From Desmodesmus armatus (Eukaryota > Chlorophyta > Chlorophyceae > Sphaeropleales > Scenedesmaceae), in the NCBI GenBank assembly GCA_007449985.2, contig VIIQ02000714.1:62001-126000 (forward strand): a stretch of DNA of 64,000 nucleotides. Reading direction: 5' to 3'. A program made the translations under genes and the position numbers. A model generated the notes under the pieces. It saw nothing but the letters and a program-made list of their open reading frames with translations, searched no databases and had not been told where the DNA came from. Below are positions 57,419 to 64,000 of this stretch, piece after piece (the stretch's first letter is position 1; every line of letters starts with the position of its first letter).

Positions 57419-60370
57419 TCAAGCAGGAGATAACATTCCTTCCTGACACTTACATTTTGGCGCCGGCATGATATATGGGTAGCCTGCAATCGTGGCATCT
57501 GCCAGTTGCTCTGATGAAAGCAGGTTCATCAGCTGGCAGAGCAGGCAGACAGCACACCAGCACGGCTGACTCAGCTTACAGAGTAAGCGACAAGGTTGCA
57601 ATACCACAAGCTTGTGTTGTTCCCCACAGCAGGGTACCCCACACATTTGTCACAAATGCGCTGCTATTGTGGGCAGCTGCGCCGGCTTTCATTCACAGCA
57701 GGCAGCAACACCGTCCTCACGATTTGCAACCGTTGCTTTGCAAAGTGCGCATCAGCAGCAGATATTGTCTGCTGGGGGGTGATGTGACATGGAGCGTGTG
57801 TGGATGACAAAATCTGATCCGATGCTGACTAAGGCAGTAACTCAAGCCTCAAGTAGCACCCAACAGTCAACTCACCATACGCGCCAGAAAGCGGCCTTGC
57901 CGCTTCATCGCCCAGCACACCTGCTGCCACTCCTGCAGCAACCGCTCAGCCTCCTCAGCATCATCCACAGCCAGCACACCCCCCGGCAGACCCCCCGGGG
58001 GTACATAACTGCTGCTGGCAGCACTGGCGGCTGTTGCCGCCGCTGCTGCTGCTCCACCTGCTGCTGCTACACCACGAGGATGTTCCTCATCATCATCAGC
58101 AGCAGAACTAGCGGTGACCGCGGCAGCAAAACTGGCAGCCAAGCTACATGGGCCTGGAGAGCTTGTCGCAGAAGCAGCAGCAGCTGCGGCAGCGGCGGCG
58201 TCCTGAGGGCCTGCTGCAGCTGCGGCCCCCAGCAGCGCCTGCAGCTGCTGCATGATTGCCTGCTGTTTCTGTAGGAGCTGAGCCTGCTGCTGCATGGATG
58301 CCTGCAACGCCATGGCAATGTGCTGCTGCTGCTCCGGCAGCAGCTTTGCCTGGCGTACTGCCTCGTGCCACACCCCGTCTGGAGGCACCTCTCGCTGCAG
58401 TGTCTCCAATTCAGCCTGCAGAGGGGTGGGTATTGCGCATGCTTTTATAAGTATATTACGAACATGATAGAAAAACACATTGTAGAAAATGTGTATAAGT
58501 TATAATAATGATAATAATTATAAAGATTTACTAGTATCATCATTATACTTGATTACCTGGGCAGCACACCAGGATGTTCAGTGTGGATGGATACAGCTGT
58601 TGGGGACACCAGCTGCTTAGGAGGCAGAATACACCAGCTGTGGTGACAGCAGCGCCCTTCAGCCCAATCCTACATTGAACTGTTTCCTACGTACCCGATC
58701 AGCTGACAGTGCCTCGGCTCGTCACTGAGCAGGAGCAGCAGTTTTGTCCTGATGTAATTGTCCATGGCAGCTGTCACACCAGCAGGCGCTGCCTCTGGAG
58801 CAGCTCCTGATGTGTCTTCGTCTGCCTCCCGCCGCGCCTTTGCCACTCCGAACATGGCGTCCCTGAGACGCTCTGCAAAGCACACCAGGATAAATGCGGC
58901 GATGGTGGCGGAAGGCGGCGAAAAAATAAGGCAGCGGAAGGCAAGTGAATGGTCAACATGTGAGCACAACATTGCTGGATGCATGTTGAATGTATAGTAC
59001 AACATGCAGGGGAGAGGGGAAGGGGGCTACATTCGTGCCACGCCGTGGGACTGTACCTAGGGGCTACAACAGACTGACACTACAGCCCGGGAAGCATAAG
59101 GTTTCAACATACCAGGGCAACAGGCACTTGCCGAGGGCTCACCAGAGTAGGTTTAGCGTTTAGGCCTAAACCCTAAACCCTAACCCTGGCCTCACCTGCC
59201 GCGCCCTGCAGGCTCAATGTCCTTGCCTGATCATTGGACTGCCATTGGGTTTGACCACACCAGGTGGCTACAACACATTCTTGAAGCCCAGGAATGATAA
59301 GGTGCCCAGGTGCCCAGAAGCATCATACCACGCCCGGGAAGCATCAGGTGCCCGGGTGCCCAAAACTTTATCCTAGGCAAAATGCAGGTGCCCATTGGCC
59401 AGTCCCACAGGCTGGCCTCACCTGCCGCGCCCTGCAGGCTCAGTGCCTTTGCCTCCTGCACCTCTTCTAGGGTTATGGAAGCCGTTAGCCGCTGCATGCG
59501 CCACCCACTGGGCCCCACAAGAGGGCGTGTACAGGCCCCCCCGACCACGCCATCTCACTCGCGTCACTGCTGCCGCTGCCGCTGCCACTGCTGCTGCTGG
59601 AGACGGTGCCGCCGTCGCTTCGCGCAGCCCTTGCTGCCTGGACAGCGGCGACCGTGCTGGAAATGAGATTGGTAGCCCGTTGTGGATGGCTGGGGGGAAT
59701 ACTGCTGCTGGGGAGTCCTGCTGCTGCGGAAAGGGCTGCAGGGCTTGCTTCAGTTCGAGTGCCTCCATGTCTAGCAGCATAGCTGGCAGAAAGCGCTGCA
59801 TGGCTTGCTGCGGCCCGACCCCTGGTTGGGAAAGGAAAGCCATGAAGTACACGACCATCTCTATGCCCTCCAAGGTTTCCAGCTGCATTGTCTCTTTGAT
59901 GCGCAGCAGCATGTTTTGCTTCTGCAGCTCCCTGCAGCAGCAAGTTGCGTTGAAAGGTCGCAAGGCAGCCAAGTAGGAACAATTTTGTGAGTACGGGTTG
60001 ATTGCATTCAGGAGGAGGATTGGCTCTAAGATGGGGCTGGTAGGGACTGTAGGAGGGACCAACAGTGCTACTGCCCCGATGGCATATGTTGCAGAGTTGC
60101 CTCTGTGCTGCTCAAAACAGCAGTATGGGCAACTGTTGCATGCATAACGCTACTGTTGCGCGTGAAGATGAGGCTCAAAAGCTGTGACTAGGCCCCCAGG
60201 TTGGCCACCACCAGCAGCAGCAGCACATACCGCAGCTTGGCTTGGGCGTGGTCGAGCTGTTGCTCAAGCAGCGATGTGGTAAGAATCTTCTTTCCATCGA
60301 CTCTGGTAGTGTAACCTGCGCCCTTGGGTGTTTTGGTGGCTCCGTTGGAAGGGAGCTGTCTTCTGTCCAT
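57419..60370 (-). CDS. Unknown coiled-coil, Gln/Ala-rich protein
   Basis: Exons: 60370-60231, 59931-59422, 58872-58691, 58415-57876, 57532-57419 (last end uncertain). The N-terminal part has a heptad-like coiled coil crossing exons 1-2 (SLLEQQLDHAQAKLRELQKQ, then NMLLRIKETMQLETLEGIEM). Exon 4 is Gln-rich (MQQQAQLLQKQQAIMQQLQA) with poly-Ala, an acidic DDDEE patch and a second helical region (AEEAERLLQEWQQVCWAMKR). The C-terminus reads LMNLLSSEQLADATIAGYPY. The layout recalls algal leucine-zipper-like regulators, but no basic DNA-binding region is seen; it could lie on an upstream exon, since a CAG acceptor occurs just before 60398. Exon 2 is off by one base relative to exon 3 phase; a G7 run at about 59537-59543 is a candidate site of an indel. 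Confidence 0.55.
58440..58556 (-). other. AT-rich island in an intron of the coiled-coil gene
   Basis: About 115 bp dominated by A and T (ATAATGATAATAATTAT) directly upstream of the acceptor at 58416. It resembles the islands in the PRP4-kinase introns. Confidence 0.65.
59151..59187. repeat. Interstitial telomere motif, inverted
   Basis: GTTTAGCGTTTAGG meets CCTAAACCCTAAACCCTAAC, again head-to-head, within the intron between exons 2 and 3 of the coiled-coil gene. It shows the same TTTAGGG unit as 54676-54704. Confidence 0.8.
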
Positions 60371-60628
60371 GCTCACAAACGCATCGGACGCTGATCTGAA
60401 GCACAAACGTATGACACCGTCTGATAAAATGCCTTAGCATCGCAATACTGGCACACGGCCCTTCTAATGGCTTTGACAGTCAAGCTGGCAGTTAAACAGT
60501 AACAGTAAAAGTTGCACAAGAGCATCGCCGTTCCAGAGCCTCTTGCATTGTGTGCCTATTAATCCACTTGGGTGACATGAGTGACTTGTTCACTGGACAT
60601 CCGATCAACTGCCGTGTCAGCCTGCCAC

Positions 60629-60703
60629 GGTGGCCACCAGGGGTATTAATACTATAACAGTTATAGTATTACAGTTATAGTATTAGTACCCCTGGTGGCC
60701 ACC
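60629..60703. repeat. 30-bp inverted repeat (foldback element)
   Basis: Arm 60629-60658 (GGTGGCCACCAGGGGTATTA then ATACTATAAC) pairs with arm 60674-60703 with one mismatch. The 15-bp loop itself repeats GTTATAGTATTA. It sits between the coiled-coil gene and the PRP4-kinase duplicate. Confidence 0.92.
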
Positions 60704-61860
60704 TGCACACAAAAAAAGGGTGAGTGAGAGGATGAGTGAGAGGTTGTGAAAGAAGACGTCACCATCTTGAGTGATTGAGTGACTGTTCCTTCAGCGGAGC
60801 AGCCAGCTACGCCCCAGGTGAGAGGGACTATGGTAGTGAGTGAATGAGTGAGTGCCCTCACGTGAGGGAGGGAGGGAGCGAAGTGGGAGTGAGTTTAGTG
60901 TTTCAGGTGACGAACCACCAAAGCCAGTCAACATCTCCGCAAGCAGGCCACAGCCGGCAAAGGCTCTGGGGTGAGCTGCAGCCAAACCATCCTTGCCACG
61001 ATAAGTTGGTGACAGTGACCACACCGCGTCCGTGTGAAGTGACTGTCCCATTCCCCCGCATGCCATGCTGCCAATCCTGCTCAGCAGGCAGCCGCAGCAC
61101 CGCATGCCATGCTGCAAGCTCACTCAGTCATCAGATGCTCAGGCGTGATGCTTGTGTACTGGCTGTAGTGCCTGGTGCATGAGACGCTGCAACAATGATG
61201 ATGTGCTAGGAAACAGCCGCATGTGAAGTGCTTGTCCCATTCTCCCGCATGCCTGCCGCCAATGCCACTCAGCAGGCAGCCCAGCACTGCACACCTGCTG
61301 CTTGTCACCCTCCGCACGTGCCAGCAGCTGCGCAAAGTTGTGTTTGACGGTGGGGTGACTATTGATCATCCGTCGCACGGGCTGCTTGCTGACGGAGTCG
61401 TCCTACAACAGCAGTACTAGTGGCATCAGCAGAGCTGTGTGCGTATGCCGGGCACGCTGGCGAAGATGCCCTGCAGCAGCGACATGGCGGAGCGCACACG
61501 CAGCAATGCGGTGGCAGGTACACGCAGCGCACATCGGCGGTGAGGTTGGTCCTGAAAACCTGCGGTGCTTGTCACAGCTAGCTGCTGCAGTTGTTGCAGC
61601 AAGACACACCGGCAGTGTGCCACCCCCAGGCCCCTTGACATCAATCACAGGCGGACCAACCACTGCAGGAATGCACTACCCCCGCACACAGCACCATCTC
61701 TTCTTTGCCGAAAGACAGGGCGCATACATATCTGGTGTAGGTAGTGCAAACCGCTGATGGGGGTCGAAGAAAAAACCCCACCTTGGTGCATCAGCTGGCT
61801 CAACCCTTGTAGGCAATACCATTGATGTGTGGCGACTGTGTCTACGTGTGACAACTTCTC

Positions 61861-61887
61861 CCCCCCCCCCCCCCCCCCCCCCAAAAA
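61861..61887. repeat. Poly-C run followed by A5
   Basis: About 22 consecutive C then AAAAA, preceded by GTGTCTACGTGTGACAACTT. The end resembles the LINE tail motif but the match is weak. Confidence 0.7.
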
Positions 61888-62031
61888 GTTGCTTACCTTC
61901 TTGAGCATCTTCTTGGGTCCCTTGACGTCCATCATCAGCTTCAGCATCTCGTTGTTGGTGCGCCCAAGGAAGTCACTCACTCACTCACTTACTACTCACT
62001 CACTCAACTACTCACTACTCATACTCACTCA

Positions 62032-62163
<132 letters not shown>

Positions 62164-62394
62164 TCATACAGCACGCAGCCCACACTCCACATGTCCATGG
62201 GGCAGTCTGCACACCAGAATAAATCAGTACCACTCTGGCTGAGCTATAGAGGAATGCCTCGCATGATCTTCTCTTGAGCACCCACGGAGTGCGGCAACAG
62301 GCACACCGGCAACATGGCGGCAGGACTCCTCAGCAATGTCGCTTCGCTGGGTAACATCATGCCACACAAAAGCAGTAACTCAAACTGTAACTCT

Positions 62395-62720
62395 GACAAT
62401 CGTGAGCAGCATACACACACTCGTCGCTACAAAGATTTGGCGCCCAGGCCACAAAACCAACAAAGCGACGGTCGGGAGACCCTCACCCGACGAGCAGGCG
62501 ACGCCCAAACAACGCTGTTTCAAGGCGTGTGCCTGTGCGTCGGCGTCGTGTGCACGTCGCTTTCCTCGTCGACGACCGGCGTATAAGCGTCGCCACTTGC
62601 GTCGGTCCATCGTCGTTTGCCCGCTGAAACGACTCCAATACGACTCGTACTATATACAAGGGAGGTAAGAGTCTTACACAACGCTTGCAACGCCCACCCG
62701 ACGTCATGCGACGATAAGGG
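62395..62720. other. CGTCG/CGACG-rich segment at the duplication junction
   Basis: About 325 bp with very frequent CGTCG, CGACG and GTCGG words, unlike the CA/TG-rich sequence on both sides. It lies exactly between the inverted PRP4-kinase copy (ending about 62215) and the direct copy (starting about 62735). No gene recognised; it may be an inserted element. Confidence 0.6.
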
Positions 62721-62734
62721 CGTTCCCCGGTGTG

Positions 62735-64000
62735 GCGCAGCTGGCCGACCCGCTTCGATGGTTAGTCCCTGAGACACTCACCTCCCTCTCTCCTCGTTCC
62801 CTCCCTCCTTCACTTAATCACTCTCACTCATCCTATCTCTCACCCACCTTGTTTGTGCAGGTGGCGCAGCTGGCAGACCTGCTTGAGAAGATGCTGGCTC
62901 TTGACCCTGAGGAGCGCATCAGTGCTGACAACGCACTGCGACACGACTTCATCAAGCCATTCCTGCCTAAGAAGAAGCCAGGGGCCAAGCACTGAGGTGT
63001 CTGATGTCAGGCCCGCATTACTTGACCTCCTCTCACACTGCTAGCGCTTGTGCTACACATGGCTCATCTTGCATGACAACAGCACTGCGCCCCACACAGG
63101 GGGGAGGGGGTGCTGCCACAGCTGTGGAACATGCCTTGGGTGGCAATGGCACCAGCCTGAGTGTGCATGTTGCTAGCTCCAGAGCAGCATCTGGGGGTTG
63201 AATTTTGACATGTGTTGGCCCTGCTGCTACAGTGTAACATGCATGGGCTTCATGACTTGTGTATGGATTGTGTGGCACTGGGGAGTTGAGTTTGTGGCCC
63301 TGCAGGATGCATCCAGACAGGGGCAAGCGGCTTGTGGCACTAGGTGGTATTTGCAGTGTGCCGGTATTGATTGCTGCAACAGCCCAGCAGTGCTTTGGTC
63401 AGGACTGGCCAAGCAATTTATGGATAGCTGTTTGCCTGCGTATGTTGACACCGAGAACTTCTCGGTATTGAATACCTGGATTGCAACCCCACCGTGGTCT
63501 GGCCAAGTGGTGTGAGCCACGTTGCACCCTATCAACGGCAATGTCCACCCCACCCCTGACATGTTGCAAGGGTTACATTACAGCACTCCCAGCACCCTAA
63601 ATGGTAATCGAAATCGTCAGCAGTGGTATGGAAAGCAGTGACTGAAGCTGCTGGGCAGTATCTGGGGAACTGCAAACAATCTCGAGCCATGTTACAGCCT
63701 GAATGAGGTGTCTTCACAATATACACACATTCAGCACACATGTTTTACATGCAACTACACACAGCCCACCTGTCTCAAGAGCCTGCTCGACGGGGCTGAC
63801 AAGCTCTGCAGCACACAGGCCAACTTGGCCTGTGCTTGTAGTGCTTGAAGCACTACGCTGCCACCACAGATGCAAGCACTGCATGTCTCAATCAGTTGCA
63901 CATGGCACCTGACAATCTCACCATGCTCTAATGGAAGGCACCAACCAGCACACACATCGTACGTCTGCTGTTGCATCCCAAGCAAGGCTGCCTTTGACGT
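62735..64000 (+). pseudogene. Direct copy of PRP4-kinase last exon and 3' flank
   Basis: The region 62862-62996 copies exon 12 (VAQLADLLEKMLALDPEERI, then SADNALRHDFIKPFLPKKK, stop), preceded by intron-11-like sequence from about 62735 and an intact acceptor TTTGTGCAG. The following about 1 kb to the window end matches 52065-53003 at high similarity. The exon is intact as an exon but has no upstream gene in the same orientation. The copy continues beyond the window. Confidence 0.88.

Noticed and set aside
61835..61887. Possible third LINE tail
   Set aside because: Only the C/A tail and a loose GTGACAACTT word agree; the diagnostic 20-base motif is absent.

Overview
The window looks like nuclear DNA of a green alga, most likely a chlorophycean. 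Genes are split into many short exons with GT-AG introns, coding regions are rich in (CAG)n-encoded Gln/Ala tracts, introns are full of poly-C/poly-G runs and minisatellites, interstitial telomere motifs are of the TTTAGGG type, and the best protein matches are plant-type (SECRET AGENT O-GlcNAc transferase, plant-type LRR protein). A Haematococcus-like genome is my guess only; nothing here proves genus.

Layout: (1) 1-4676, minus: N-terminal TPR part of a SECRET AGENT-type O-GlcNAc transferase, cut by the window edge. (2) 4.7-11.1 kb: no supportable gene. (3) 11138-12502, minus: unknown Gln/Ala-rich protein with an N-myristoylation signature. (4) 13.0-14.07 kb: 5'-truncated LINE. (5) 14737-19012, minus: plastid-targeted YjbQ/UPF0047 protein, head-to-head with (6) 19381-25786, plus: a 1445-residue RING + RanBP2-zinc-finger + tandem-BRCT protein (BRCA1/BARD1-like). 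(7) 25.8-30.9 kb: repeats and one doubtful membrane-protein ORF. (8) 30891-32535, minus: LSM4, head-to-head with (9) 33009-34270, plus: a probable plastid ankyrin-repeat protein. (10) 35405-41960, plus: LRR receptor-like protein without kinase. (11) 43317-52064, plus: PRP4-type splicing kinase with an RS domain. (12) 52-57.4 kb: intergenic with tandem repeats and a head-to-head interstitial telomere. (13) 57419-60370, minus: unknown coiled-coil Gln/Ala-rich protein. (14) 60.8-64 kb: a broken duplicate of the PRP4-kinase 3' half, part inverted and part direct, with an odd CGTCG-rich segment at the junction.

The most striking property is shared by five unrelated genes here: introns carry tandem, partly decayed copies of the edges of neighbouring exons, each still keeping its acceptor (AG|exon) or donor (exon|GT). 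Examples are the YjbQ exons, BRCA1-like exon 4, LRR exon 6, the O-GlcNAc transferase exon 7, and at least five junctions of the PRP4-kinase gene, including an array of about 40-bp units that each repeat the true 3' splice site. Arrays of decoy splice sites on this scale look like a genome-wide process of intron growth or splice-site multiplication and are the main thing to follow up.

Caveats: exon models were built by eye from splice signals, reading phase and family knowledge. Several one-base frame breaks lie in homopolymers and may be assembly errors.
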